Assembly: GCF_001469215.1 (NCBI RefSeq)
Contig: NZ_LOFH01000001.1
Coordinates: 372,001-436,000, forward strand
Length of the DNA: 64,000 bases
Reading direction: 5' to 3'
DNA from: Pseudoalteromonas sp. H105
GTDB taxonomy: Bacteria; Pseudomonadota; Gammaproteobacteria; Enterobacterales; Alteromonadaceae
In this document: piece after piece, positions 19,003 to 28,426 of the stretch
Layout: each line of letters begins with the position of its first letter
How positions within the stretch are numbered: position 1 is the first letter of the stretch
The notes under the pieces: generated by a model
What the model was told of the DNA's origin: nothing
Databases searched by the model: none
Seen by the model: the letters and a program-made list of their open reading frames with translations, nothing else
Translations under genes and position numbers: made by a program

Positions 19003-19923
19003 ATGGAGATCGTGAAACTTCTTTCAGAAAAATCTAATTTGACTGAAGACCAAATATCAAGAATATTAGTTAATGGTTCAAGAAAATATAAAGTCTATTT
19101 GATCCCTAAGCGTAGTCACGGTAATCGTGTGATAGCCCACCCAGCAAAAAAACTAAAACTTCTTCAGAAAGACTTTTTAAAAATAGTTGATTTTCCATAT
19201 CATGAGTGTTCGATGGCTTATGAAAAAGGCACTGGTATTAAGAAAAATGCATTTGCTCATTCAAAGAATGAGTTTTTATTAAAAATGGATTTAGCTGAGT
19301 TTTTTAATTCCATAACACCAACTATTTTTTGGTCTGCTTTTTCAAAGTACTTTAATATAACACCCAACCATATAGATTCTTATTTTGTTAATAATTTGAT
19401 TTTTTGGCTTAAAGAAGGAGATAAGGCTGTCCTCAGTGTTGGAGCACCAAGTTCTCCAAAAATTTCAAATTTTTGCATGTTTCAATTTGATGAAATAGTT
19501 TTTCAATATTGTAATGAAAGCTTTATTACGTATACAAGATATGCTGATGATATGACTTTTTCAACGAATGTAAGAGAAATACTTTTCACTATACCATCTT
19601 TCGTAGAATCATTATTGTTTCAATTATTCGGCACTGCTATAGCAATAAACTACTCTAAAACAGTTTTTTCTTCTAAGGCTCACAATCGGCATGTAACAGG
19701 TGTTACCATCACAAATGAGGGGGCGTTATCATTAGGGAGGAAAAGAAAGAGATATATTAAACATTTGACGCATCAATTTGTTACAGGTGTTATTGATAAA
19801 GAAAATATAGCTCATTTAAGAGGGTTACTGGCTTTCTCGAATGATATTGAACCATCATTTCTTTCAACTCTTGATAGGAAATATGGTCCTGGTATTACGA
19901 CAAAAATTATGGAAATAAAATGA
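19003..19923 (+). CDS. Retron reverse transcriptase
   Basis: 306 residues, the usual size of a retron RT. Seen in order: retron-specific region X NAFAH (82-86), RT motif A KMDLAEFFNSI (94-104), GAPSSPKISN (147-156), the catalytic YADD (180-183) and region Y VTG (231-233), then a basic thumb. The RT copies part of the msr-msd RNA into single-stranded DNA joined 2'-5' to the RNA. Its last four bases overlap the ATPase start (ATGA). The region is visibly more AT-rich than its neighbours, consistent with acquisition by transfer. Confidence 0.94.
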   Translation: MEIVKLLSEKSNLTEDQISRILVNGSRKYKVYLIPKRSHGNRVIAHPAKKLKLLQKDFLKIVDFPYHECSMAYEKGTGIKKNAFAHSKNEFLLKMDLAEFFNSITPTIFWSAFSKYFNITPNHIDSYFVNNLIFWLKEGDKAVLSVGAPSSPKISNFCMFQFDEIVFQYCNESFITYTRYADDMTFSTNVREILFTIPSFVESLLFQLFGTAIAINYSKTVFSSKAHNRHVTGVTITNEGALSLGRKRKRYIKHLTHQFVTGVIDKENIAHLRGLLAFSNDIEPSFLSTLDRKYGPGITTKIMEIK

Positions 19924-21554
19924 ATGACTCTCGGCTAAAAGCTAAAATTTCTAGATATGAGAATGGAGACATTTCGGCTGCTTTTGACTTGTTTAAAAAA
20001 AATTACGAAGATGGTCAACTAGAAACTTCGCTAAAATATATGGATTTTTGTTTAAGTGAAACCTTAAGTATTGATAAAAATTTTAAGCCTAAAAATAAGA
20101 TTTTTTTAAAAGATCTTCATTTAGTTAATTTCCGTCAATTTAAAAATTTAAAAATTAATTTTGAAAGTGACTTAACAGTAATCATAGGTCCGAATGGTTC
20201 TGGAAAAACAAGTATTTTAGATGCTTTAACTAAAACAATATCATTTATAAACGCTAGGTTTTTAAGACAAGGAAGAAGTGGAAAACCACTAACTCGAAGT
20301 GACGTGAGAGTTAATTGTAATTCTTGCGCTGAAGTAATTACTTCTTTAGAGTTGGGTCCAAACACACATTATTCATGTAATTTAGTAAGGCCGTCAGATG
20401 GTATTAGTTCACCTAAAAGTAGTCAATTAGATAGTTATCATGAATTTTCATCACTTTATAGAGTTACTAACGATGTACAGAAAAATCTAAGAGATGAAGA
20501 AATTAACTTCCCATTATTTGCTTCATACTCGGTTTTAAGAACTTATAATAAGAAAGATGTACTGTCTTATGATTTAGAAATGCTTCCAAAAATTTCCGCA
20601 GAGAATAGACTAGATGCAATCGATCCGTCTGCAATCGATGGTACATCAAATTTAGACACATTTTTAGAATGGTATGTTGCTTTAACTTTTATGGCTGAAG
20701 AATCGGCTGAAGAAAATAAAATACAATCTTTAGAAGACCAATATCGCTCCTTAAAAGAAATAGTTACTTCCGATTCACATCCATTAAAGTCATTATTAGA
20801 TGACACTCAATTCAAATTACAAGAGCTTAAGAGTAAAAAAACTGTTGTAAAAAATAATAACTACTCTAAATCAAAATTAATTATTGATAATGCCTTAATT
20901 AAAGGTGTGCCTGGTATAACTAGTATTAAGGTTGATACATCGACAGGGCGGGCTGAAGTACAAGCTACTATAGATAACAATTCGATAGTAATTAAAAATC
21001 TATCTCAAGGGCAGCAAGTAATTATTGGAATTCTAGCAGATGTTTCTAGAAGGTTAATTATGCTTAATCCAACTCTGGATAACCCTCTGCATGGACAAGG
21101 GGTGATTTTAATAGATGAAATTGAAATGCATTTGCACCCTAAGTGGCAACTTTTTTTACTTGAAAGCTTACAAAATACCTTCCCAAATCTGCAGCTTATT
21201 TTGACAACCCATAGTCCACAAATACTCTCAACTACTAAAAAGGATAAAATTAGAGTTATAGGGGTTAATGTTGACAATGAATTAATCGCAGTTTCACCAG
21301 TTAATGAGACTCTTGCTCATCCTAGTACAGATATTCTAGAGTCTGTAATGAAAGTTTCTAGCATTCCAGAGCTACCTATTACATCTGAATTAAATAAATA
21401 TCGTGCTCTAATAGAGCAAGGTGATATAGAGTCTGAGGATATACTTACTGAAATTGAGAGGTATAAATCATTACTGGATAAAGAGATAGGTAATCAGCAC
21501 CCTGAAATGATTAAGCTTGATATGGTATTACGGCGAAGGAAAATACTAGGGTGA
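19920..21554 (+). CDS. PtuA-like ATPase of the retron
   Basis: 544 residues. The first 60 look like a short helical repeat of Sel1/TPR type. Then an AAA/ABC-type ATPase: Walker A GPNGSGKTS (90-98), a long coiled-coil-like insertion with many Lys/Glu, the signature-like LSQGQQ, Walker B ILIDEIEMHLHP and the switch TTHSPQIL. This is the OLD/Septu PtuA layout. In Ec78/Eco7-type retrons such an ATPase binds the HNH protein and the msDNA complex keeps them inactive until phage infection. Overlaps the RT and HNH genes by four bases each, which implies fixed stoichiometry by coupled translation. Confidence 0.9.
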   Translation: MNDSRLKAKISRYENGDISAAFDLFKKNYEDGQLETSLKYMDFCLSETLSIDKNFKPKNKIFLKDLHLVNFRQFKNLKINFESDLTVIIGPNGSGKTSILDALTKTISFINARFLRQGRSGKPLTRSDVRVNCNSCAEVITSLELGPNTHYSCNLVRPSDGISSPKSSQLDSYHEFSSLYRVTNDVQKNLRDEEINFPLFASYSVLRTYNKKDVLSYDLEMLPKISAENRLDAIDPSAIDGTSNLDTFLEWYVALTFMAEESAEENKIQSLEDQYRSLKEIVTSDSHPLKSLLDDTQFKLQELKSKKTVVKNNNYSKSKLIIDNALIKGVPGITSIKVDTSTGRAEVQATIDNNSIVIKNLSQGQQVIIGILADVSRRLIMLNPTLDNPLHGQGVILIDEIEMHLHPKWQLFLLESLQNTFPNLQLILTTHSPQILSTTKKDKIRVIGVNVDNELIAVSPVNETLAHPSTDILESVMKVSSIPELPITSELNKYRALIEQGDIESEDILTEIERYKSLLDKEIGNQHPEMIKLDMVLRRRKILG

Positions 21555-22267
21555 AATATATAATAAAACAACCTGGCCACAGACTTTTAGAACTTAAAAA
21601 TGTCAATCCACCTACTTGTGCACGAACAGCCACAACAGCTTGGAAGAATTTTAAAGGGAAAAGTGAAACTGCTCAATATTGTTTTAGAGAACAAAAAGGT
21701 TTATGTGGGTATAGCGAAGTTCAACTTGTCTATAGTACACCCATACTAGATGATATTACTTTTAATGATCTAGGAGTAGACTTAGGTTATCACATTGAAC
21801 ATATAGTTCCTAAAAGCACTCAGCCAGATAAAACATTTGATCATCTAAATCTTATTTTAAGTTCCATATGTTCTGAATCCCTAAAGTCTTTAGACAGACG
21901 AGATGTATTTGGAGGTCATGCTAAACAAAGCTGGTATTGCCCTAATGGTTTTATACATCCTTTACTTGAAGAGTGTATAAAGTACTTTCATCACGAAATG
22001 AGTGGTAGGGTTATTCCAAAAGCAAATTTAGAGAGAAGGGAAAAAGCTAAAGCAAGATTAACTATATATAGGCTCAACTTAAACGCATCTATTTTAGTTA
22101 ATTGGAGAAGAAACTGGTTAGAACAATTAACAAAAATTATCGATAGTTTACTTGATAACCCTGATGCTTTAAAAGCATTTGCTGAGTTAGAGTTAACCCC
22201 AGTTAATGATATCTTGAGGCCGTTTTACTCAGCACAAAAGCAAGTATTTGGAAGGTTAAATGTTTAA
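21551..22267 (+). CDS. PtuB-like HNH protein of the retron
   Basis: 238 residues from a GTG that overlaps the ATPase stop (GTGA). HNH core: HIEHIVPKS (81-89) with the later FDHLNLILSSICSE, of the TIGR02646-like family found in retron and Septu operons. The first zinc-knuckle position reads CGYSE (52-56), with Ser where many HNH proteins have Cys. It is the likely toxic effector. In the Eco7 retron the PtuA-PtuB pair has been reported to cleave a host tRNA; whether this one acts on tRNA or DNA cannot be told from sequence. Confidence 0.88.
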   Translation: MKYIIKQPGHRLLELKNVNPPTCARTATTAWKNFKGKSETAQYCFREQKGLCGYSEVQLVYSTPILDDITFNDLGVDLGYHIEHIVPKSTQPDKTFDHLNLILSSICSESLKSLDRRDVFGGHAKQSWYCPNGFIHPLLEECIKYFHHEMSGRVIPKANLERREKAKARLTIYRLNLNASILVNWRRNWLEQLTKIIDSLLDNPDALKAFAELELTPVNDILRPFYSAQKQVFGRLNV

Positions 22268-22325
22268 TATGGAATTAATGGGGATGGCTTTAATAGAATA
22301 AGCAGTTTTAGATAATAAAAAGAGG

Positions 22326-23610
22326 GCGTTCAAAATTCTGTGTCAGCTTAAATTCTTAAATATCGAGTACGCTGTCTAAGCGTCCTTCAAAATAAATGGC
22401 CAACTGAGATAAACACAAGCTCCAATTGTGGATTGGCATGGTCCATTTCTCAGTGGCGTTTAATATGCCAGCATAAAGTAATTTCAACAAGCTGTTTTCG
22501 TTTGGAAAAGCGCCTTTCGTCTTCGTTAATTTTCTAAACTGGCGATGTACAGCCTCAACTGCATTCGTCGTATAAATTACCTTGCGAATATGCTCTGGAT
22601 ACTTGAAGTATGCCGATAAACTATGCCATTTATTGCGCCAAGAATTAATCACAAGTGGGTAAGAACTACCCCATTTGGCCTCAAGTTCATCAAGTGCTAA
22701 CTCAGCAGCCTCTTTTGTTGCTGCACGATATACTGGCTTTAAGTCAGCCATGAACGCCTTTTGATTTTTAGAGGCAACATACTTCATTGAATTTCGTATC
22801 TGATGAACAATACATAATTGAACTTCTGTCTCTGGAAAAATAGCAGCAATGGCTTCAGGAAAGCCTGTTAGCCCGTCAACACATGCAATTAGTATATCTT
22901 TAACGCCTCGATTATTTAAATCAGTAAGAACCGACAACCAGTAGTTAGCGCCTTCATTTTCAGATAAATGCAAGCCAAGTATTTCTTTTTTGCCATGAAC
23001 ATCTAGCCCTAATAACGTATAAACAGCTTTACTAATATAGCGGCCATCTTCTTTGACCTTGTAATGAATAGCATCAAGCCAAACAATCGGATAGTGACTA
23101 TCAAGTGGCCGTTGTTGCCATGCTTTGAGCTCCGGTATAAGTTTATCGGTAATAGCACTTATCGTACCTGTGGCAACGTTCATGCCGTACATATCTTCAA
23201 TGTGTTTATTGATGTCTCGATAACTCATGCCCATGCTGAACATAGATAGGATTTTTGAGTCTATTTCATCACTAAGCGTGGTTTGATTTTTTTTGACGAG
23301 TTGAGGCTCAAAGCTACCACTTCGATCTCTTGGAGTATCTAGCTCAAAATTGCCAACTGATGTCTTAACGGTTTGAGTGCTAGAGCCATTTCTACGGTTG
23401 GGCTCCTGCTCATTAGCAAGATGCTGTTCAAGCTCAGCCTGAAGTGCTGACTCAGTTAGCTGTTTGATAAGTGATGTGAGCACACCATCTTTACCATTAA
23501 GTTTTTTACCTGATTGAAGTGCCTTAACTGCATCTTCGAAGTTGAATTGATTTGTCATGTGTCATTCCTGTTTTTATCAGTTTACTGAAATGACACAGAT
23601 CTTTGAACAC
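22326..23610 (-). mobile_element. IS256-family insertion sequence
   Basis: About 1.29 kb with one transposase gene. Imperfect terminal inverted repeats: left end 22326-22345, right end 23591-23610, sharing GTTCAAA and TCTGTGTCA with a few mismatches. Exact outer ends may lie a few bases further. No clear 8-9 bp target duplication: both flanks carry an A-rich run, which on the right belongs to a terminator. Confidence 0.85.
22356..23558 (-). CDS. IS256-family transposase
   Basis: 400 residues, full length for the family. The mutator-type DDE residues are visible: Asp in WLDAIHYKV, Asp in CVDGLTGFPEAI and Glu in TTNAVEAVHRQFRK; the CIVHQIRNS motif is also present. No frameshift or stop, so probably functional. 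The element sits directly downstream of the retron genes, pointing the opposite way. Confidence 0.95.
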   Translation of the reverse strand: MTNQFNFEDAVKALQSGKKLNGKDGVLTSLIKQLTESALQAELEQHLANEQEPNRRNGSSTQTVKTSVGNFELDTPRDRSGSFEPQLVKKNQTTLSDEIDSKILSMFSMGMSYRDINKHIEDMYGMNVATGTISAITDKLIPELKAWQQRPLDSHYPIVWLDAIHYKVKEDGRYISKAVYTLLGLDVHGKKEILGLHLSENEGANYWLSVLTDLNNRGVKDILIACVDGLTGFPEAIAAIFPETEVQLCIVHQIRNSMKYVASKNQKAFMADLKPVYRAATKEAAELALDELEAKWGSSYPLVINSWRNKWHSLSAYFKYPEHIRKVIYTTNAVEAVHRQFRKLTKTKGAFPNENSLLKLLYAGILNATEKWTMPIHNWSLCLSQLAIYFEGRLDSVLDI

Positions 23611-23617
23611 TACCAAT

Positions 23618-23648
23618 AAAAAAGAGTCAATAGAAAACTGACTCTTTT
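23618..23648 (-). terminator. Terminator downstream of cvfB-like gene
   Basis: AAAAGAGTCA / TGACTCTTTT stem with a 9-base loop, A run on one side and T run on the other, so it may work in both directions. It lies between the IS right end and the cvfB-like stop. Confidence 0.8.
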
Positions 23649-23673
23649 ACGGCAAATAAAGTTGACTACACTT

Positions 23674-24504
23674 CTATTTCAACCTAATAGACTTAGCTTC
23701 AATATCAATTAACCCTTGCTTAAACAAACCGCCAATCGCTTTTTTGTAGTTTGCTTTGCTGGTTGAGAACACTTTTTTGATAAGCTCTGGCTCTGATTTA
23801 TCACCTATAGCTAAAACACCGCCTTCGTGCTTTAACTTATCCATGATCTTTTCACCAAGCTCACTGACTTTTCCCATGCCTGGCTTTTCAAGAATGACAT
23901 CAATTTTGCCATCTTCACGGACTTTTTGAATAAAGCCTTTTAGTTTTTGGCCAACAAATAAGTTTTTAAACACCATATTATAAAAAACCACGCCGAAATG
24001 CGCTTCTTCAACTAACACCCTGTAACCAATGTCAGTTTTGCCTGCAACAATTAAATTAACTTCTTGTAAGTGAGTATATTGCGGTTCTTCTTTAGAAAGA
24101 AAACGATTGAAATTGCTAGATGCACAAATACGTGAGCTGGCGTTGTCTAAGTAAAGACGTACTAAGTATGAGTGACCTTCTTGCATACGAGGCTTTTGTT
24201 CATTAAATGGGGCAAGTACATCTTTATCTAAGCCCCAATCTAAGAAAGCCCCAATGCTATTAATTTCTTTAACTCGAAGTAGGGCGTATTCGCCGACTTG
24301 CGCGTGTGGCTTTTTGGTTGTGGCTGTAGGTAGATTTGCATTATCTAAAAAGATAAAAACACTGATGCTGTCACCGGCTTCAAGCTCATGTTTAATTTCA
24401 TGGCTAGGAAGAAAAACTTCGCCTAAATCGTGGCCATCAAGGTAAGCACCTTCATTACTGACTTCATTGACAAATAAGGTTTGGGTTGTACCAAGGTAAC
24501 TCAT
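23674..24504 (-). CDS. CvfB/YitL-like S1 RNA-binding protein
   Basis: 276 residues. Tandem S1-type OB folds (EVSNEGAYLDGHDLGEVFLP; VKEINSIGAFLDWGLDKDVLAP; a third from about 145) and a C-terminal winged helix (SKANYKKAIGGLFKQGLIDI), the layout of CvfB. In Staphylococcus CvfB affects virulence gene expression through RNA binding; the role in marine bacteria is unknown. Starts two bases after the DEAD-box gene ends, so they are one operon of RNA-related proteins. Confidence 0.85.
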   Translation of the reverse strand: MSYLGTTQTLFVNEVSNEGAYLDGHDLGEVFLPSHEIKHELEAGDSISVFIFLDNANLPTATTKKPHAQVGEYALLRVKEINSIGAFLDWGLDKDVLAPFNEQKPRMQEGHSYLVRLYLDNASSRICASSNFNRFLSKEEPQYTHLQEVNLIVAGKTDIGYRVLVEEAHFGVVFYNMVFKNLFVGQKLKGFIQKVREDGKIDVILEKPGMGKVSELGEKIMDKLKHEGGVLAIGDKSEPELIKKVFSTSKANYKKAIGGLFKQGLIDIEAKSIRLK

Positions 24505-24506
24505 AA

Positions 24507-25832
24507 TTATTCCTGCTCTGGCTTTTTACGACGACGCATAGGCGCATCACCATCAATATTTAAGGGTGCTTTTATAGGGGCTTGTGGCTTTTTAGGCTTA
24601 GCTTTTCGCTTAGGTGTAGCTTTAGCTTTTGGCTTTACTTTATCATTAACTTTATTCTGAACTTGTGGTTTTTTATCCCGTAGGCCTTTAAATTTACCCG
24701 TTAGCCCTTCAACAGTGTGGAACTCTAACTCATCATTTAAAAATGACTTTATAGCTTTATAACTTGGCCAATCTTTAGGTCCTACCAATGATATTGCTGT
24801 GCCTTTAAAACCGGCACGACCAGTTCGGCCAATACGGTGAACGTATTCTTCTGCATGTTTTGGCAAGTCAAAGTTAATAACATGGGTGACACTTAACAAG
24901 TCTAAGCCGCGAGAAGCAACATCTGTGGTAATAAGCACTTTGAAGTTTTCTCGGCTGAAGGCATCCATGATATCCAAACGCTTACTTTGCGTTAAATCAC
25001 CAGCAAGGGCCTGTGCTTTTAGCCCTTTACTATTTAAAAGCTCACTTAATCGTGCTGTGTCTGCGCGCGTTGCTGTAAAAATAATACATTGGCCAACGTC
25101 ATCTTGTTTCACAAAGTGCGCTAATAGCGCTTCTTTGTGATCAAGGTAATCTGCTAAATATAAACTCTGTTTGATATCAGAGTGCTGCTCGTTTGCGGCG
25201 CTGAGCATGATTTGCTTTGGCTTTTTAAGTAAATTACGCGATAGGGCATCAACTTGTGCGTGATCAAGCGTTGCTGAAAACAATAATGTTTGGCGTAAAC
25301 GGTGATTGGCTAATTCATTGATCATTTTAAGTTGTTCAGTAAAACCAAGATCAAGGATACGGTCAGCTTCGTCAAAAATTAATAACTCTAAGCCACTTAA
25401 TTGCAGTGAGCGTTGAGTGAGGTGATCCGCTAGTCTACCCGGCGTAGCTACCACAAAATGCGGGTCATTTCTCAGCGCTTTTATTTGATCATTAAAGTTT
25501 TCACCACCGAGTATTTTTAGCGCTTTAATATTTGTTCCTGCGATAAGTAATCTAAGTTGAGTAAAAACTTGAGTGGCAAGCTCTCTGGTAGGAGCGACAA
25601 TTAAAACGCGCGGGTCACGTTTACTGAGCGCTTTTTGCTTCATAACACGTTGTACGGCTGGTAATAAAAACGCCAATGTTTTACCTGAGCCAGTTTTAGA
25701 TTGAGCAAAAATATCATGGCCAGCCAAAGCTGTAGGCACAGCGTGTGCCTGAATATCAGTTGGCTGAGTAATGCCTTGATGCGCAAGTTGAGTTTCAAGG
25801 CGGTTATCAATGCCAAGATCAGTAAAGTGCAA
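24507..25832 (-). CDS. DEAD-box RNA helicase
   Basis: 441 residues from TTG 25832 (LHFTDLGIDN as MHFTDLG), preferred because GGAGAT lies 8 bases upstream; a TTG at 25847 is the alternative. All helicase motifs are present: Q motif GITQPTDIQ, SKTGSGKT, PTRELA, TPGRLADH, DEAD as FDEADRIL, SAT, ARG-type HRIGRTGRAG. The C-terminus is a Lys/Pro-rich basic tail, as in RhlE/SrmB-like proteins, that would bind RNA non-specifically. Probably ribosome assembly or mRNA turnover. Confidence 0.92.
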   Translation of the reverse strand: MHFTDLGIDNRLETQLAHQGITQPTDIQAHAVPTALAGHDIFAQSKTGSGKTLAFLLPAVQRVMKQKALSKRDPRVLIVAPTRELATQVFTQLRLLIAGTNIKALKILGGENFNDQIKALRNDPHFVVATPGRLADHLTQRSLQLSGLELLIFDEADRILDLGFTEQLKMINELANHRLRQTLLFSATLDHAQVDALSRNLLKKPKQIMLSAANEQHSDIKQSLYLADYLDHKEALLAHFVKQDDVGQCIIFTATRADTARLSELLNSKGLKAQALAGDLTQSKRLDIMDAFSRENFKVLITTDVASRGLDLLSVTHVINFDLPKHAEEYVHRIGRTGRAGFKGTAISLVGPKDWPSYKAIKSFLNDELEFHTVEGLTGKFKGLRDKKPQVQNKVNDKVKPKAKATPKRKAKPKKPQAPIKAPLNIDGDAPMRRRKKPEQE

Positions 25833-26039
25833 AGTGTCTATCTCCAAATGAGTAATTTAAATCTTCATAAATCTGAACGCTATTATAGCTTAGTCCTATG
25901 CATCGCTGACAGTAAAAACCAGACAATCATAGGTTTTTTTGCATTTAAAAAGAAAAAGCGTAAAATATGCGCCCCAATGCGCCGGATTTACGATTCGGTA
26001 AACGCCCCTTGCGGGTTTTAAAAGCAAAATAGGAAAACC

Positions 26040-27047
26040 ATGACTGCAATCCATAAAGATAATGTAACTAGTGAACACTTTGTTGTGTGCGCTATGTATA
26101 AATTTGTTTCTCTACCTGATTTTGAGGCACTTCGCCAACCTTTACTTGATGTAATGGAGCAAAACGACGTACGAGGCACTTTGTTAATTGCCGCAGAAGG
26201 CATAAACGGTACTGTCGCTGCAAAACGCCAAGGCATTGATAATTTACTGGCGTGGTTAGACACTCAACCGAATCTAGACAATATTGTTACTAAAGAATCA
26301 TATGATGATGAATGCCCGTTTTATCGTACAAAAGTAAAACTAAAGAAAGAAATTGTCACTATGGGTGTTGAAGGTATTGACCCTCTAAAAGTGGTTGGTA
26401 GTTATGTGAAGCCTCAAGATTGGAATGCACTTATCTCAGACCCTGAAGTAATTTTAGTTGATACCCGTAACGACTATGAAATTGAAATTGGTACGTTTGA
26501 AAACGCAGTTGATCCAAATACAAAAACATTCCGTGAATTCCCGCAGTGGGCAAAAGAAAACCTTGATCCAGAAAAGCATAAAAAAGTAGCTATGTTTTGT
26601 ACTGGTGGTATTCGCTGTGAAAAATCAACAGCTTATATGAAAGAGCAAGGATTTGATGAGGTATACCACCTTGAAGGCGGCATATTAAAATATTTAGAAG
26701 AAGTACCAAAAGAAGACACCATGTGGGAAGGTGAGTGCTTTGTATTTGATAACCGAGTTGCGGTAAATCATGACTTACAAAAAGGCTCTTACGATCAATG
26801 CCATGCGTGTCGTATGCCAATTACCGAAGAAGAAAAGCAAAAGCCTGAATATATGGAAGGGGTGTCATGTCATCACTGTATTGATGATGTAACCGACGAG
26901 CAACGTGCTCGCTTTGCTGAGCGTCAAAAGCAAATAGAATTGGCGCAAGCACGCGGTGAAGGCCACATTGGTAACGAAGCTCAAGCTGTTTTACAACAAC
27001 GCAAAGAAGCAAAAAAAGCGCAAAAAGAAGCGCAACGTAAACAGTAA
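26040..27047 (+). CDS. trhO: tRNA uridine(34) hydroxylase, rhodanese-domain protein
   Basis: 335 residues (YceA family). The N-terminal acylphosphatase-like domain is followed by a rhodanese domain with active-site [11 protein letters not shown], then a Cys-rich motif (CHACRMPI...CHHC) and a charged Lys/Gln tail. TrhO hydroxylates U34 of certain tRNAs using oxygen, a step toward cmo5U/mcmo5U. ATG start after AGGAAAACC. Confidence 0.93.
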   Translation: MTAIHKDNVTSEHFVVCAMYKFVSLPDFEALRQPLLDVMEQNDVRGTLLIAAEGINGTVAAKRQGIDNLLAWLDTQPNLDNIVTKESYDDECPFYRTKVKLKKEIVTMGVEGIDPLKVVGSYVKPQDWNALISDPEVILVDTRNDYEIEIGTFENAVDPNTKTFREFPQWAKENLDPEKHKKVAMFCTGGIRCEKSTAYMKEQGFDEVYHLEGGILKYLEEVPKEDTMWEGECFVFDNRVAVNHDLQKGSYDQCHACRMPITEEEKQKPEYMEGVSCHHCIDDVTDEQRARFAERQKQIELAQARGEGHIGNEAQAVLQQRKEAKKAQKEAQRKQ

Positions 27048-27067
27048 CACCCCTTTGTATTGTTAAT

Positions 27068-27095
27068 AAAAAACCCCAGTTTTATGGGGTTTTTT
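27068..27095. terminator. Bidirectional terminator, trhO / 27105 gene
   Basis: AAAAAACCCCA-GTTTTA-TGGGGTTTTTT between two convergent genes, 10 bases from the end of the minus-strand gene. Confidence 0.9.
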
Positions 27096-27104
27096 ATTGC
27101 CTGT

Positions 27105-28175
27105 TTATTCGAAATAACTAATGTGCTGAAAAAACCTGACAGTGAGATCTTGACGCTCTTTGTTTATTGCTAAAGGTTCAACCATTTCGCGGATCACACT
27201 TTCAACTTTATTCATGAATCGACCATGGCCTATTCCTTGTTCATCACTATCGCTCGCTACGATGACAAAATGCATCGTTTCAACCAGCTTGTCATCTAAC
27301 CAATGTTGACTGTATTTTGGCGTATTTTCTGACGTCGAAAAGCTCAGTTTTTGTAGTTCACCATTGCTGTCATCTTTATCTATTTGACTGTTACGAATAA
27401 TAGGCATACACCCATTTGCAACCATTGCTGCTAAATTTAGCTGCTTAGACTCGCAATGCTGAACTAGCATCGTGTAGAAATGGTTATAAAAATCAAAGTA
27501 ATTTGGTTTATTCAACAAGTGTTGAAATTGTGTCTTAAGCATACGCGTAACGGGAATTCTAAATGTCGCGTAAGTCATCTCATTATGTTCTTTAGGTAAA
27601 GCGCAATGTCTACTTTGGTAACGTTGATATAAACCACGTAATTTATACCCGTAACTCTCTTTACAACCTTTTGCTTTGGCAAATAAATCATATGTTAAAT
27701 GCTGGTGATCACGCACTTTAAACTGCTCTTCTCCTTCAAGTATACTATTTTGCAGATTAGAGAGAACTTTAACGACTTTAGCATGAAAGATTGCGCTATT
27801 AGCACGAAGGTCATCCCCAGTGGCTAAAAATAGTAACCTAATTTTTTTACTGGCATGATCATCATTATAAAAACATTTATGTGCTTCGTGGTAACGTGGG
27901 TTATAAAAAAATAAAATTTGTTTATCTGTTTGTAAGTTATATGACTCTTCATGAAACCTTACAACGGGCAGTTTATCATTCGCTATTAAGTGTACATTAT
28001 GCAGTTCGTATTCATCACATAACGCAAACAGTTGACGTGATAAACGCTCATAACACTGTCGTGGGTCTGTGAAATTTGCGTAGAGTTCATTACTTGGATT
28101 AAACTCTGCGAGAATGTATTGGTTTGCGCGTGCAGTAGTGGGAATATAAACACGATGCTGTGATAGTGAAGCCAT
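27105..28175 (-). CDS. Protein of unknown function, 356 residues
   Basis: Not recognised. Cytoplasmic by appearance, with no signal peptide or membrane helix. It begins MASLSQHRVYIPTTARANQY and is rich in His, Asn, Tyr and aromatic residues; the segment TYATFRIPVTRMLKTQF faintly recalls a PilZ-type RxxxR start but the rest is not convincing. Single gene, convergent with trhO and divergent from glnS. Confidence 0.75.
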   Translation of the reverse strand: MASLSQHRVYIPTTARANQYILAEFNPSNELYANFTDPRQCYERLSRQLFALCDEYELHNVHLIANDKLPVVRFHEESYNLQTDKQILFFYNPRYHEAHKCFYNDDHASKKIRLLFLATGDDLRANSAIFHAKVVKVLSNLQNSILEGEEQFKVRDHQHLTYDLFAKAKGCKESYGYKLRGLYQRYQSRHCALPKEHNEMTYATFRIPVTRMLKTQFQHLLNKPNYFDFYNHFYTMLVQHCESKQLNLAAMVANGCMPIIRNSQIDKDDSNGELQKLSFSTSENTPKYSQHWLDDKLVETMHFVIVASDSDEQGIGHGRFMNKVESVIREMVEPLAINKERQDLTVRFFQHISYFE

Positions 28176-28426
28176 TAATTTGTCCCTAATAGTGTTTCGT
28201 TAATGGCGCTACTTTAACGCGTTTGAATGACTCTTTTATTGCGCTAGAACAAATTTCCTTCATTCCTAGCCTACAATTGAATACTCAAAAATTAGCGCTG
28301 CCTACTTGTTTCAAATTAACAGGTATAATATGTAATAAACCGACATCTATTACTGTATGTTAAGGTTTGTTTTTGTAATAATGCATTAGTTTTGTCACCA
28401 TGCACTTATGTGAGGAATATACTCCT

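Noticed and set aside
22317..23626. AAAAAGAG on both sides of the IS as target duplication
   Set aside because: It would make the right end eight bases longer than the left, and the right copy is part of the cvfB-side terminator; the match is low complexity.
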